A stretch of 64,000 nucleotides of DNA from Halocaridina rubra (lineage: Eukaryota; Arthropoda; Malacostraca; Decapoda; Atyidae): assembly GCA_037179515.1 (NCBI GenBank), contig JAXCGZ010000097.1, positions 46,001 through 110,000 of the forward strand, written 5' to 3'. The notes beneath the pieces are model-generated. The model had not been told where the DNA came from and did not search any database. It saw only the letters and a program-made list of their open reading frames with translations. A program made the position numbers and the translations under genes. Below, in pieces: positions 1-14,962 of this stretch. Each line of letters starts with the position of its first letter. Within the stretch, counting starts at the first letter, position 1.

Positions 1-355
1 GAAATGATAATAGTATGAATTGATAACACCATTATGAAATGATAATATGATATCAGTATGAACTGCTAATACCTATATGAAATGATAATACTGATATCAG
101 GATGACCTGATACCGATATAAAATGATAATACTGTACTGATATCAGTATGTATTGCTAATTCCAATATATATGATAATACCGTACTGATATCAGTATGTA
201 TTGCTAATACCAATATAACAAGATAGTACAGATATCAGCATGAATAAACACTAATATAAAAAAACAGTACTGATATGAATATGAATTGCTAATACCGATA
301 TATAATGATAGTACAGTATTGATATCAGTATGAACCGATAACATCGATATAAAAT
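1..355. repeat. Minisatellite, ~65-bp unit
   Basis: About six diverged copies of a unit containing actgatatcagtatgaattg and aatgataata. It continues off the left edge. Confidence 0.8.
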
Positions 356-714
356 GAACTAATTAATACTCACATCTAAAACATATTCCTGAATTATGGC
401 ATGCATCACAATGGCAATGAGACAGTAAAAGAACACGCTCGCTACGTCTCGGCTGCCATTGGTAAAGGTCATCGGGGCTTCCGCGGTCTCGATATCTGAG
501 GAATTGTGCTGCACAGCGATGAAAACGGAAGCTAGAGGCGATGTGTACTGCAAAATAAACAGGCAATTGGTAAAATTAGTATTTTTTTTACATAATTCAC
601 AATGTCGGATAATCATAAAACCAAGAAAATTATATCTACTCCAAATACATATAAGGAGGCTGATGCAAAATGGTGTTCAATGTACTGTATTCGATTCGTG
701 AGACGACAGTCTTG

Positions 715-800
715 TAATCAAGCCCACTGAGAGGCAACAGGAATGGCATCAAGCCTCAATTCCCCCAACCTGTCTGTACTCACTTCTATAATGGGGATTA
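715..800 (+). repeat. SINE B fragment
   Basis: gaatggcatcaagcctcaattccccc and the end motif acttctataatggggat mark a second SINE family, defined by the full copy at 28742-28902. Confidence 0.55.
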
Positions 801-1372
801 ATAATGACATACAATAGCAAAAAAAATTAAAAAAATTTTAAGAGCTATAGGACATCACGCATTACCAAGTAAATACAATGTTCCATCACTGCCATTACTA
901 CAAGACACTCATCTTCTCTTTGTAGTATGTTTTCTACTCGTCCCAGTGTAGAAAAACAAATAAATCATTACTATTTAAGTGTGTCAGGCACTGATGCCCT
1001 GAGGTAAGATATACAATAGTATTCTAGCCAAATATTACAAACAAATTCCAAAATATTTAGATATAATTCAACCATCCTTGCATATTCAGAAAAAAGGGAG
1101 TCAAATTGAATTTCTGACAAATTGAAGATAATTTATCATTGCCACACCTTTGATTTGTATATAAAAAAAAAAATTTCAATGTGGAGGGAATAAAATTTAC
1201 GTAAGGCAAAGTTTTAGGTAGAAATATGTGGAAAAATATTAAGAGATAAATGGCTAAAAACTTTCTAGCAATAAGCAAGTTTACTAGCACACCAAAGTAA
1301 TTATAACATTTGGTAATTAACTGACGGTTATGATTTAAACTTTTTTACCAAGCGATAACCCTCTAAATGAAA

Positions 1373-1640
1373 TTAGTCCCCATTTGGGAGTAGAGACAGA
1401 TGATGTTGGGTAAAATAAATACAAAAATTGCAAAATTAACACTAACTGTAATAATAATGACAAAAATAGAACTATTATCAGCATTTGTAGCAATAAAGAA
1501 AAAAAGAGTATTAATAACAGTGTTGACAAATATATTAAGGACAATAACACAAGCAAACTTAAGATGGACGCCCTTCCAAGCACCCGCCATGGGCTCAAAC
1601 GCAGGTCCATTGCCTCCCAAGTCAAGCACTTTTCTGGTTA
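1373..1640 (-). repeat. SINE B copy split by AT-rich insertion
   Basis: Tail part agtccccatttgggagtaga near 1375 and head part ggacgcccttccaagcaccc near 1566 are separated by about 160 bases of unrelated AT-rich DNA. Confidence 0.5.
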
Positions 1641-2300
1641 CATAATGGCAGTCCCCAATTTCTTGAGTGAAATAAAAAAATTTTATGTTGAAAAAACATC
1701 AAATACGAATTAAAAAACTATTATATTAATCATCAACAGTGGGAAGAGCACTGAAAAACTAACAATTTCTGAGTTAAATGAAGTTAAATATTTACTTTCA
1801 CACCCTAAATGAATGACATATAAATACTATAATGTTAATTTAACTATTCGTGGAAGAAAAATAAAAAACTAATAATTTTTGAGTGAAATACCCCTAAATG
1901 ATTACTTTCACACACTCAAGGAATGACGTAAAAATACTAAACTTCGAAAAACATACCTAAAAATAATACAAAATATGTATTTCACTTGACCTCTACTCAA
2001 CATTAAAAGAATATAAAAAAAAAACTACAAAATAATTTTAGATATTTTTTAGAGTACTGTATTATCAATTTCGTAAATGTGTACTTTCACACACCCCAGC
2101 TAGGAAAAAATAATTTGAAATTTGTAGTATTAGATTAGTTTAAGTAAGGTCTGGTTAGCTCCACCCTGTTAAGAAACGATAATTGAAATAATTTTTAGTA
2201 GCTTTTTTATATTTTTTCCATCTTGTACATTCAATTTCTTATATAATTAATTTTACACCCCAGCTGGGGAAAAATAATCTCGTGAAGTTTGTTATAAAAA

Positions 2301-2993
2301 AGCTCCCCTACTTACGAACAACAGAGTTACAAACAGTCACAGATACGAAGAAAACCTACCCATTATCTACCCATGTGATAATGTATGTATTACTGTACTG
2401 TATTGCTACATTATTATTATTGTATTAAAATCAAAGGTATTATTTTAGAAGAGGGGATTATTCTCTTACAATAATAAAACCGCATTTTTCAGCTAGTTTT
2501 CATTGTGAAATAAACGAATCTGAATTCCATTTCAGGCGCAAAAACACTGATTATGTTCCCCTATGGGGGTCCGGGGGGCTATGCCCCCATTTAGGGAAAA
2601 TATAACCCTAAGGAGGTCCAGGGGCAAAACCCACAGTTAGGCCAGATGCATTCCCCTAGGATAGGTTAGGCTTAGTTGGGATAGGACGCACCATAAATAT
2701 TTTTTGCGCCAGAAATTGAGTTCAGATTCGTTTATTTCACAACGAAAACTATCAGAAAAATGAGGTTTTATTACTATAAGAGAATAATCCCCTCTTCTGA
2801 AAATTTAAAAAATTCATTAATGATGCATATTTAATGTTTCATATAGCAGTTAAGTGTCTTTAGCCTAAGTACAGCACAGTACTGCATATGTATGTACTGT
2901 AGTATTTTTTTACCTGAACACAAATTATGAATAATTCTACTTACAAACTGACTTCTGAAACCTAACTCGTTCGTAAGTTGGGGAGAGTCTGTA
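2301..2993 (+). mobile_element. MITE with inverted ends, split by a nested insertion
   Basis: Starts ctcccctacttacgaac and ends gttcgtaagttggggag, so the ends are inverted. Internal landmarks (cacagatacgaag, a TACTGTACTGTA run, ATATGTATGTACTG) recur in three other copies at 21821, 25986 and 45389. A fold-back element interrupts it at about 2440-2805. Confidence 0.7.
2443..2803. mobile_element. Fold-back element with ~100-bp inverted arms
   Basis: Left arm 2443-2544 and right arm 2701-2803 are imperfect reverse complements (for example ttcattgtgaaataaacgaa against ttcgtttatttcacaacgaa). The 156-bp centre contains G- and C-runs. A partial relative with the same centre and right end lies at 6400-6525. 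Confidence 0.8.
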
Positions 2994-5900
2994 TAAGATT
3001 AAGTCCAGATAGAAATAGCAGCCCAGTGCCGGTCCCAAGCCCGGAAAAATGGGGAGGGTTGGCGTCAGGAAGGGCATCCGGCTGTAAAACCCTTTTGCCA
3101 AAACCCATGGATAGCAGTCGAGAGAATACCGAAGATGGCCAGGGCGTACCCCGCTCACGCAACGCACAGAGGAGCCCGACCTCTGTTGAAACTGGACGAG
3201 GGTTACCGCATCAATATGGACGGGTGCGGCTAAAGAAGCGAGTCCATACCCTGAGGATTGCTACTCTTAACATCGGTAGCATGACCGGTAGAGGAAGAGA
3301 AGTTGCGGATTTGATGGAGAGAAGGAAGATTAACATACTGTGTGTACAAGAGACAAGATGGAAAGGAAATAAAGCGCGAGATTTGGGTGGAGGCTACAAG
3401 TTGATATACAGTGGAGTGGATGAGAGAGGAAGAAATGGAGTGGGTGTGGTGCTAGACCCCCAAACCAAGGAGGAGCTGGTGGAGGTGGTGAGGAAGAGCA
3501 GCAGGATTTTGAGGATCAAGTTGGTATATGGTCAGGAAGCAATAAACGTGATCAGCGCATATGCCCCCCAAGTTGGGTGCGATGACGCAGAGAAGGAAAC
3601 GTTCTGGCAAGAAATGGACGAAGTACAGAGGGAGGTCCCGCCGGGGGAGAGGTGTGTCGTGGGCGGCGACTTAAACGGGCATATAGGACATGACAACGAT
3701 GGAGTGAGACGAGTTCATGGAGGCAAAGGTACTGGAGTGAAAAACCAGGAGGGGGAGAGCGTGCTGGAATTTGCCATAGCATTTGACATGGCGATTCTGA
3801 ACACGTTCTTCATGAAAAACAGCTACCGGACATACAGGAGTGGTCCCAGAGAGAGTCAAATCGACTTCCTCCTGTATCGAAGAGAAAACATCCGAGAAGT
3901 GGAGGACTGTAAAGTACTACAAGGAGAGAGTGTGGGAGCGCAGCACAGCCCAGTTGTGGCGAAGCTGGTTGTAAGGACGCGAAGGACCGGAGTCGAGAGG
4001 GGAGAACCTAGGATCAAGTGGTGGAAACTCAAGGATGAGGTGGTGCGGCATGAGTTCAAGAGGAAAGCACTACAAAGGATAGAAGAGGCAGAGGAGGTGG
4101 ATCAGTGGTGGAAAAGGAACAGTGAAGTGATCAGGAGTACGGCAGAGGAAGTCCTCGGAAAGTCATCTGGAAAGAAGCCGAGAAACGGAAAAGAGTCTTG
4201 GTGGTGGTCCTCAAATTGCAAAGAGAAGATAGAAAAGAAGAAAGAGATGAAGAAAGCTTACGACCAGGAAAGAACAGAGGAGCGTAAAGCTATGTTGAAA
4301 GATGCAAATAAGGAGGCGAAGAGGGCTGTAGCACAGGCGCGTGCAGCAGCACTGCAGGATATGTATGAGAACCTTGAAACAAAGGAGGGACAAAAGAGAA
4401 TCTATAAGTTAGCAAAGGAAAGGAACAGATCGACAAAGGACCTAACATCAATAAAGCAAATCAAGGATAAGAACGGAAGAGTGCTTACTGACCCCGACAT
4501 GATTAAAATGCGGTGGAGGGACTACTACGAAGAACTTCTAAATCAGGAAAATCCAAGAATACGAAGAGGTGAAGGAGCGGGAATGGAGGGAGAGGTAGAC
4601 CCTGTGAGTGAGGCGGAAGTCAGAGAAGCGTTGAAGAAGATGAAAAATGGAAAGTCAGTAGGGCCAGACCAGATTCCTGCAGAGGTATGGAAGAGTTTGG
4701 GCGAAGAAGGGATACGGGTGCTGACAAAGTTCCTGAACATGGTGATGAAGGAAGAGACTATCCCGAACGAGTGGAGAGATAGTATAATGGTACCGATTTT
4801 CAAAGAAAAGGGAGACTTCCAGAGTTGCAACAACTATAGAGGAATTAAGCTAACATCTCACACTATGAAACTGCTGGAAAGTGTGTTGGATAAAAGGCTG
4901 AGGGAGGAGACAGAAGTTTGTAGTGAGCAGTTTGGTTTTATGAAAGGTCGAGGAACAATGGATGCAGTATTTGCAATGAGGCAGACAATGGAAAAATATA
5001 GAGATAAGCAAAGAGGGCTGTACATGGCGTTTATTGACCTGGAAAAAGCTTATGATCGGGTCCCGAGAAGCGAGGTGTGGAGGAGTATGAGGTCGAAGGG
5101 AGTGAAGGAGAAGTATGTCAAGATAGTTCAGGACATATACAGGGAAGCCACAACAAGAGTAAGAAGTACAGTTGGCACTACAGAGCCTTTTCAGGTGAAA
5201 GTTGGACTCCATCAGGGATCAGCTCTTAGCCCCTATCTATTTAACCTTCTCATGGATGTGATGGTGGAGGAAGTGACAAAGGAGGCACCATGGAGCATGC
5301 TCTTTGCAGACGATATTGTTTTGGTCTCCGAGAGCCGTGAAGAATTGCAAGAGAGGTTGGAGCTATGGAGGGGTTTGCTGGAGGATTACGGACTGAAGGT
5401 GAGCAGACAGAAAACGGAGTACCTGGAGTGCAATGTGACACAAGGAGGCGACCTGTTCATGCAAAACCACAAGCTCCCAAAGGCGGACGCCTTCAAATAC
5501 CTCGGCTCCTACGTAACGAAGGATGGAGACCTAGAGAGAGAGATTGATCATAGGATCCAGGTAGCGTGGAACAGCTGGAAGAGAACATCAGGGGTGCTAT
5601 GTGACAAGAAAATCAGTGCTAGAGTGAAAGGAAAAGTGTACAAGTCAGTTGTGAGACCAGCGTTGCTGTACGGAGCGGAGACATGGCCGGTGAAAAAGGT
5701 TCAAGAAAGGAAGATAGATGTCGCAGAAATGAGAATGCTGAGGTGGATGTGTGGGGTGACGAGGGAGGACAGGATACGAAATGACCGGATCAGAGGTACA
5801 GTGAAGGTGGTGGAGGCGTCGGCGAAAGCGCAGGAGAGGAGATTACAGTGGTTCGGTCATGTGAAGAGGAGAGAAGAAGACTACGTTGGTGTGAGAGTGA

Positions 5901-6079
5901 TGGAGATGGACGTGGAGGGCAGACGTAGACGAGGAAGACCTAAACTACGGTGGAAGGACCGACTGAAGGAGGATCTCAGAGAGAGACAGCTGGAGGAGGA
6001 GCAAGTGATGGACCTGAACCAGTGGAGACGACTAGTGAAGAGATGCGACCCCATATGAAAATGGGAACGCAAATAGAGG

Positions 6080-6108
<29 letters not shown>
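2978..6108 (+). mobile_element. RTE-type LINE, uninterrupted ORF
   Basis: One ORF from 2978 to 6058 (1026 codons) carries an apurinic-type endonuclease domain from about residue 91 (ATLNIGS, VQETRW, GGDLNGHIG) and a reverse transcriptase with DLEKAYDRV near 684, HQGSALSPYLFN and LFADDIVLV near 774. The C-terminus is typical of RTE elements (RRLQWFGHVKR, GRRRRGRPKLRW). A (GAA)n tail ends it at about 6108. The ATG at 3107 may be the native start, because sequence before about 3030 may belong to flanking repeat. No target-site duplication was found. Confidence 0.92.
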
Positions 6109-6110
<2 letters not shown>

Positions 6111-6284
6111 TAGGAAAGTTCACCTCCAGCTAAGAAATGAGGTGATAACTATTAGGTTTTGTAGTAATATTTGGAATTTTTCATTATCTCGGATTGAGGG
6201 ATGTTAAAGTAAAGCCTTAACAAAAACAACAAGTATTATCATCCAAGTACTGTATATAATACCTCGAATGTGAAACTCTAAAAA

Positions 6285-8710
<2,426 letters not shown>

Positions 8711-8840
8711 CTTTGTTTTACATCAAGGACTCCCTTTTCTACTAAGGGATAGGGCGGTGCCTTCTTGCAAAGGACTGTGATTTTGGTAAGTGCGACTATT
8801 ACCCTGCATGAATGCCCTTTCTAAACTCAGACGGTAGCAG
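8711..8840 (-). repeat. tRNA-headed SINE A, 5' head lost
   Basis: Has the family tail (ggactcccttttctactaag, gccttcttgcaaaggact), but the tRNA-like head decays after about 8840. Confidence 0.75.
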
Positions 8841-9409
8841 ATTTTGAACAAATGAACTGATGAACCATGGTTGCTCATGCTACCAACCCAGCCTTTTCTT
8901 AGATTTGCATTAGGTGATATCTTACTCCAAGACTCTTTACTTTCTGTAGCACTATGCCTCAGCTAAAACTTTAATAGTACACTAACTGCTTAATGACTTT
9001 AGTTAGAATATTACTGTTATCTCTTTTGTCTCCAAAAAATACTTTACAAGCCACAGTAGAGATAATGGTCGCAGTACTGCTTACGAGTACACGACAGATA
9101 CCCGGAACCAAAGTTTTAGTGTTAATCTCCTTGAACGTGTTTATTTATTGCCTTTGCTTGATAGAAAGCAAAACCATTTGAATATTTCTTTTGTGAAATG
9201 ACAAAACATTACTTTTCTGAGAAAAATTAAAAAAGTCTCAATGGTTATTTGGTACTCCTGGACGTGACACCAATATAGACACACTAATGCACAAGCTAGT
9301 GCAGAGAAGTATGCTTAAGAATATACACACAAACAACCGTACATAATAGTGTATGACCTTGTAGGGTCTAAATTACAAATTGAGTCCTCAAAATTATTCA
9401 ACAGGTTAC

Positions 9410-9426
9410 TAACATTCGTAATCAGC
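9410..9426. repeat. Target-site duplication, left copy
   Basis: TAACATTCGTAATCAGC, identical to 10989-11005. It directly abuts the LINE tail. Confidence 0.93.
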
Positions 9427-10988
9427 TTCTCTTCGTCTACATCTTTTCCCACTTTTATGTGGGGTCGATGTTTCTGGCCAGTTTTCTCCATTTGTTTCTG
9501 TCCCATACCTCATCACCCAACAAACCTTTAGGCCTCAGGTCGTCATTGATGCAATCCATCCACCTACGCTTTGGTCTCCCTCTCCTCCTCCTACCCTGTA
9601 TATCCATTTCCATCACCCTCTTCCCAACATACTGTTCATCCCTCCTAACGACATGACCATACCATCTTAGTCTACTTTCTTGTATCTTATCTGATATTTC
9701 TCTAACTTTTGAGGTACCTCTAATTACCTCGTTTCTGATCTTATCTCTTCTTGTCACCCCACACATCCATCTCAACATCCACATCTCGGCCACATCCAGT
9801 TTTTTCTCTTGTGTCTTCTTTATTGCCCATGTCTCTGCTCCATACATCATCGCAGGTCTCACAACTGTCTTATGCACTTTACCCCTCAACTTAATCCCTA
9901 TTCTCCTGTCGCACAGCACCCCAGACACTTTCTTTCAGTTCGTCCATCCCGCTTGTATTCTGTGGGTTATTTCTGACTCTAGGTCACCATCCTCTGCTGC
10001 TGTTGATCTCAAATACTTGAACTTTTCAACTCTTTTCAACACCTTCCCCTGCAAATTGACCTCCCCATCCTCATCATCTATCAACCTCAAGTACTCTGTC
10101 TTCTTCCTGCTGATTTCCAGTCCTCTATCCTCCATCACTCTTCTCCGCTCCTCAAGCTTCTCCTCCACTACCTCTTGTCTGTTGCTACACAGTACAATGT
10201 CATCTGCAAAGAGCATACACCATGGAGACTGATCTCTAATACCCTGGGTTACTACATCCAAGACTAGATCAAATAGATATGGACTCAAAGCAAACCCTTG
10301 ATGCAGACCAACATTTACTGAGAGACTTTTCGTCAAGCCCACACTGCTCTTAACATTTGCCTCTGCCCTCTCATACATATCTTGGATGATTCTTACATAT
10401 TTCTCGGGGACTCCCTATTCTCTAATACACTTCCACACCTCTTGACGTGGTACTCGATCATATGCCTTTTCCAGGTCAATAAAGACCATATGCAGTCCTT
10501 TCTGTTTCTCCCTATGCTTTTCCATCATTTGTCTCAAGGCAAATATGGCATCCACTGTCCCTCTTCCAGGTATGAAGCCAAACAGTTCATCCCCAATTGT
10601 CGTTACCTCTCTGAGTCTCCTCTCCATGATCTTCTCCCATATCTTCATAGTATGACTTAACAACTTTATGCCTCTATAGTTTCCACACTCCTGAATGTTT
10701 CCCATCCCTTTATAGATTGGGATGATTAAGCTTCCTCTCCATTCCTCTGGCATCTTTTCCTGACTAAAGACCTTTTGCATTAAGTCCCACAAGATATCTA
10801 TGCCTTCCTCTTCAAGACTCTTCCATACCTCCACTGGCATCTTATCAGATCCTGCTGCCTTTCCATTTTTAATTTTCCTTACTGCCCGCTCTACCTCTCT
10901 TCTAGCCACTGTTGTTGTAACTGCTTCATTTGGAAGTCCATTTTCAAATACTGCTCTTGGGTTCTCTTCATTTAGTAATCCTTCAAAA
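9427..10988 (-). mobile_element. RTE LINE copy, 5'-truncated, frameshifted
   Basis: Same family as the element at 3-6 kb: RT motifs VFIDLEKAYDRVPRQ, HQGFALSPYLFD, LFADDIVLC, and the C-terminus GRRRRGRPKRRWMDC. The endonuclease is missing. The RT is split by two frame breaks into segments at 10415-10988, 9935-10378 and 9455-9928. The 3' end shows the same GACCCCA-to-tail transition ending in a GAAGAGAA-type tail. It is flanked by a perfect 17-bp duplication. Confidence 0.93.
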
Positions 10989-11005
10989 TAACATTCGTAA
11001 TCAGC
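10989..11005. repeat. Target-site duplication, right copy
   Basis: Identical 17 bp to 9410-9426. It marks the truncated 5' end of the LINE. Confidence 0.93.
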
Positions 11006-11097
11006 AAGCACCTAAATTTGTAACTACTAACTACAGAAGAGGTTACTTACACAAAAGCATCATAATGAAACAGAGTAAATTTTGTCACTATTATTTT

Positions 11098-11216
11098 CCA
11101 ACATGGAGGTGGACAGACAAACTGGATCTGGGGAACTAAGGCTGGATGTCCTTCCTAAGGTCTCTTACTTCCCGAGTTGAATATCCTAATTACTATGCCA
11201 CCATGTTGGTGCACAG
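11098..11216 (-). repeat. SINE B copy
   Basis: aggctggatgtccttcctaa, then cttcccgagttgaatatcct; the tRNA-like head reads tggtggcatagtaattagg on the minus strand. Confidence 0.65.
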
Positions 11217-11763
11217 TAAAAATGAGTAAGTCGATGATTAAAAGTTTTATGTACTCTGGTGTAGAAATATTCACATGAACAAGATTTAAAGAACTGGGAA
11301 TGCAAGATTATTCAGTGTCTATAAAATGCAATTATGAAATATCAAAAATGGCTAAAGAGGTAAGCTGAAACAATCCCTATGGCTGAAAGACACAGACTCA
11401 CTCAGTGTCATGGATTTTTCTAAAACCTCTTATCTTTATGAGCTGTTATGATTTTTCAATCATGAAAACACATTCCATTGATATCAGTGGGGTCAAAGGC
11501 TGTGCCAAAAAAAAGATAGAGCAATTTCATCATGACGATATGGCCCATTTCAATGCAGGCCATTTTTGGTGCCAAATTTTTTCGGCGCTGAGCTTAAGCT
11601 TGATTAGGTTAGGATAGCTGCCGTGCCGCATAAGGCTTGTGCCGAATAGGTTCATCACCGAAACAGCTACGTCGAAATGTTCTAAACCCTTATCATTCAA
11701 ATCCTGTTCTCATATTTTGTCAGTTTCTATATAGTATGAACTTCTGGGACAAACTCCCCCTCT

Positions 11764-11950
11764 CCCAGTCTATTAATGTACAGTACTCACCATCTTCCAC
11801 CACTTGGATTAAGATCCGATTATCCCTCTATTAATGTAGAGTAAACTAAACATCTTCCACCAACTTGGATTAAGATCAGATTATTCTTCAGTTAATGTAC
11901 AGTACTCACCATCTTCTACCCACTTGGGTTAAGATCAGATTATCCTTCTC
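11764..11950. repeat. Minisatellite, ~62-bp unit x3
   Basis: Three copies of a unit with attaatgtacagtactcacc and cttggattaagatcagatta. Confidence 0.85.
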
Positions 11951-12189
11951 CAAAATCCAATGATATTTCTATATATCATCTACAACAAATGGCATAAAAG
12001 GATGAAAAGTCTTCCTCAACACCTGGTATAGCAAAGAAGTAACACAAAATGTAGACAGAAAAATGAATTCCCCTTGTTCTTACCAATTTGAAGTTATTAG
12101 TCTTCTGTACGCTTGACAGCTCTTTTGGTGAGTGTAATGTGGTAAAAATGCACTAGTTTTAAGCAAATATTTGTCTTAAGCACAATCCA

Positions 12190-12300
12190 TAATTTTAGTA
12201 GCTCTGAAAAGTCACAACACTCTCCATCTCTGCTTCAGGAGTCTTTGTGCTCAGGCCCGATGTGGGCAGTTTTATTCGCCCATCCTGGTGTCATACTCAT
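12190..12300 (+). repeat. Dispersed repeat D fragment
   Basis: Right part only: cacaacactctccatctctg to tcctggtgtcatact. Confidence 0.6.
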
Positions 12301-12404
12301 AAAAAAAAAAATTACTCTCTGCGATCTACGATTTAAATGGAATAAAACTTACACTGACGGTAAAATCATTTTGCAAAGAACAGAGAAGTAGTGTTTACCT
12401 GAAG

Positions 12405-12790
12405 GGAGAGCAAGCTATAAAACAGTAACTATTATTGTTACTTGCTGAAAAAAAAATTATTGGCAGAACAAGCTATAAAACACAGTAATTATAAACCTTA
12501 CTTAATGACAGAAGAAGCTAAACCAAAAGTAACTCTAAATCTTACTTAATGGCAGAACAAGTTAAAGAAAAAGTAACTATTAATTTTTCTTGCTGACAGA
12601 ATCATCTAAATAAAGAGTAACTATAAATCTTACCATTGGTGGAGCTAAAAAACAATAACGGTTAATCTTGCTTGGACAAAGAACAAGCAACGTAAACAAT
12701 AATAATAAATCTTAGCAGAACAAGCTATTTAAAGAGTAACTATAAAGCTTACTTGCTGAGAGAACAAGCTAAATTAGCAGTAACTATTAA
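12405..12790. repeat. Minisatellite, ~50-bp unit x7-8
   Basis: Unit contains gaacaagctataaa, agtaactattaatcttactt and gctgacag; lengths vary. Confidence 0.8.
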
Positions 12791-13129
12791 TTATCTTATC
12801 AATGAGTACTAATAAAACAAAAGTCATATCCATTTTTATCTTCCAAGCATTTTCTTTAAAACACCACAAAATTATGCTGCAAAACAAAGGTTCAAATTTC
12901 TTCTGAATATGCAGGTATCTCGCTGCTGCAAGGAATAATTTTTTAAAATTCAAGTTGTATCTGAAATACATAAAGTTTTAATGTCACAGACCAAAGACAA
13001 CTTATGAATTACAAGCATAAACTTGTGTGTGTTTGTGTGAGAGAGAGAGAGAGTGTGTGTGTGTGTGCAAAAAGACAGGCTAAAAGAAGTGTGTGTATAT
13101 AAAAGTTCAAAGAGAAACAAAGATATGGA

Positions 13130-13260
13130 GTTTTGAATTGTCAGATGCCAAGGGATAATAAGAGACGTGTAATGAATTAACCAGAACCTTCAGAATCAAT
13201 GTAGGCATAGGAACAAAGCCGTATCAGTACCTCCTCGAAGAACTTGGTTCAAATAAAACT
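13130..13260 (-). repeat. Dispersed repeat D, reverse fragment
   Basis: ggataataagagacgtgtaa and the following order match the reverse copy at 21465. Confidence 0.5.
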
Positions 13261-13604
13261 TTGAAGTGAATTTCTCAATATTTAATTACCTATTTAAATA
13301 CATAATATTTCTCTTACAGTAATGGAAAACTTTTACTAATATGAGTCATCTTTCATAGAAAACATATTTGCACTAAAAAAACAAAAACAGAAACCCTTTT
13401 CCCCAACATGTAGAGTACAAAATCCTTTTTCAATGATAAATTAAAAAATCACTAACAATTGGGGCAATAACAGGGACCTGAACATGACCACTGTCCGTAA
13501 TTGCAGAGCGAGGTTTTCGAAACGCTTCGATGTTTCATATGTAAAAAACCAAAGCATTACTCCTCTGAGAATAATTACATTCTGAGTGCAAAGGATGTCT
13601 ATGT

Positions 13605-14008
13605 CAGAGATTCCCAACCTGGGGTGTCAAGGCACCTTGGGGTGCCACATAATTCGTAATTGATAAAGCACTAAGAACCTCAAGGTAAACGCATGGACAC
13701 TGCATGTATATTTGTATGTATTTTATTGCTCTTTTATTCATCGTCCAGTTAAAGAATATTTGTATGCATTTCTTACATATTATCATTCATATTCGAGTAA
13801 AAAGAGTATTTGCATTTGCATACATTCTATTATGCGTCTTTATTCATATTCCAATAAAAGAATTCCAACAATTAATTATTTGATTACTCCAATAATCTGA
13901 TATATTCCACCTTCAGTTAAAAAAAATTCCAACTGCTATCAAGGGTGCCACAAGATTTCAATCACCTTAACAAATGTGCCTTGAGGTTAAAAAGGTTGGA
14001 AATCCCTG
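13605..14008. mobile_element. hAT-type MITE (404 bp)
   Basis: Terminal inverted repeats CAGAGATTCCCAACCT and, at the right, AGGTTGGAAATCCCTG (reverse complement CAGGGATTTCCAACCT). It is flanked by 8-bp near-duplicates: gtctatgt at 13597-13604 and gtctctgt at 14009-14016. Ends and TSD length fit the hAT superfamily. No transposase. Confidence 0.85.
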
Positions 14009-14414
14009 GTCTCTGTATTCTAACACTAAAACATTTCTCCATATGACTTTTTCCACAAAAGTAAATAACCGAAATAATAAACCTATTTCTGACAAATTTC
14101 TTGTATGCAACAAGACATCTTTTATCTTCAAGGCCTGAATGTCAAAAAACAAATGCAGTGATCTCTTAAGCAATTATAACTATGGCAAGAGAACATATAT
14201 ATCAGCTTATGTTCAAACCCATAAAAAATTCTTAGGACAACTTAAGGTACACGTCTTACTACACCAGTGAAACATTTCCCTTAAACCAGGGGAAGTTTAT
14301 GTCAAAACTCTCATAAAACACATAGAACTCAAAATAAAAGCAAGTGATAAAGTTAGTGAGTTTTGATATAACACAGTAAAACTTATCCTCTTCCTATCTG
14401 AGCTTTTAAGAAGA

Positions 14415-14680
14415 AAAACGTGTCATTTGGTGATATATGCAATATGAAAAACACATAATCTGGTGATATATGATGTATGATAAATGTTTTCATCTGGCAA
14501 TATATGCGGTGTCCAAAATGTGTCATTTGGTGCTATATGCCGTATGAAAAACAAGTTTTGGTGATATATGCCATATAAAATACACAAGATTTGGAGATTT
14601 ATGGCGAATGAAAACATGTAATTTGCTGATCTATGCCGTATAAAAACACGTAATTGGGTGATACATGCTGTATGAAATGG
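14415..14680. repeat. Minisatellite, ~38-bp unit x7
   Basis: Repeated tttggtgatatatgccgtatgaaaaacacg with point changes. Confidence 0.82.
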
Positions 14681-14779
14681 TAGACCTACAGAGATGGCAC
14701 TGCTTAAATACTATCACAAGATTTTACATAGGTAACAATGATGTATACTGCAAAAGTAAACTCAAGATAACAAATACAA

Positions 14780-14962
14780 GTGATCGGTGTTAGGTTACGG
14801 ACTCCCTTTCCTAATAAGGGTAAGACGATGCCTTTGTTTCTGGCAAGTTCGAATGTTACCCAGAGTTAATGCCCTTTATAATCTACGATTGTGGCTGGCC
14901 ATAAACCCTCGATCTGACAAATCAAAGTCACAAGTGTTACCACTCGGCCGCATGGGCCACAA
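14780..14962 (-). repeat. SINE A copy, full
   Basis: Reads on the minus strand from a tRNA-like head (ggcccatgcggccgagtgg) to the tail acggactccctttccta. Complete box A and box B region. Confidence 0.85.

Larger units (their letters stand above)
356..2300. other. Intergenic AT-rich DNA
   Basis: Apart from two SINE B fragments I see no gene, conserved peptide or ordered repeat. Several short related blocks (tactttcacaca, near 1790, 1910 and 2085) hint at an old duplication around 1780-2100. Confidence 0.5.
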
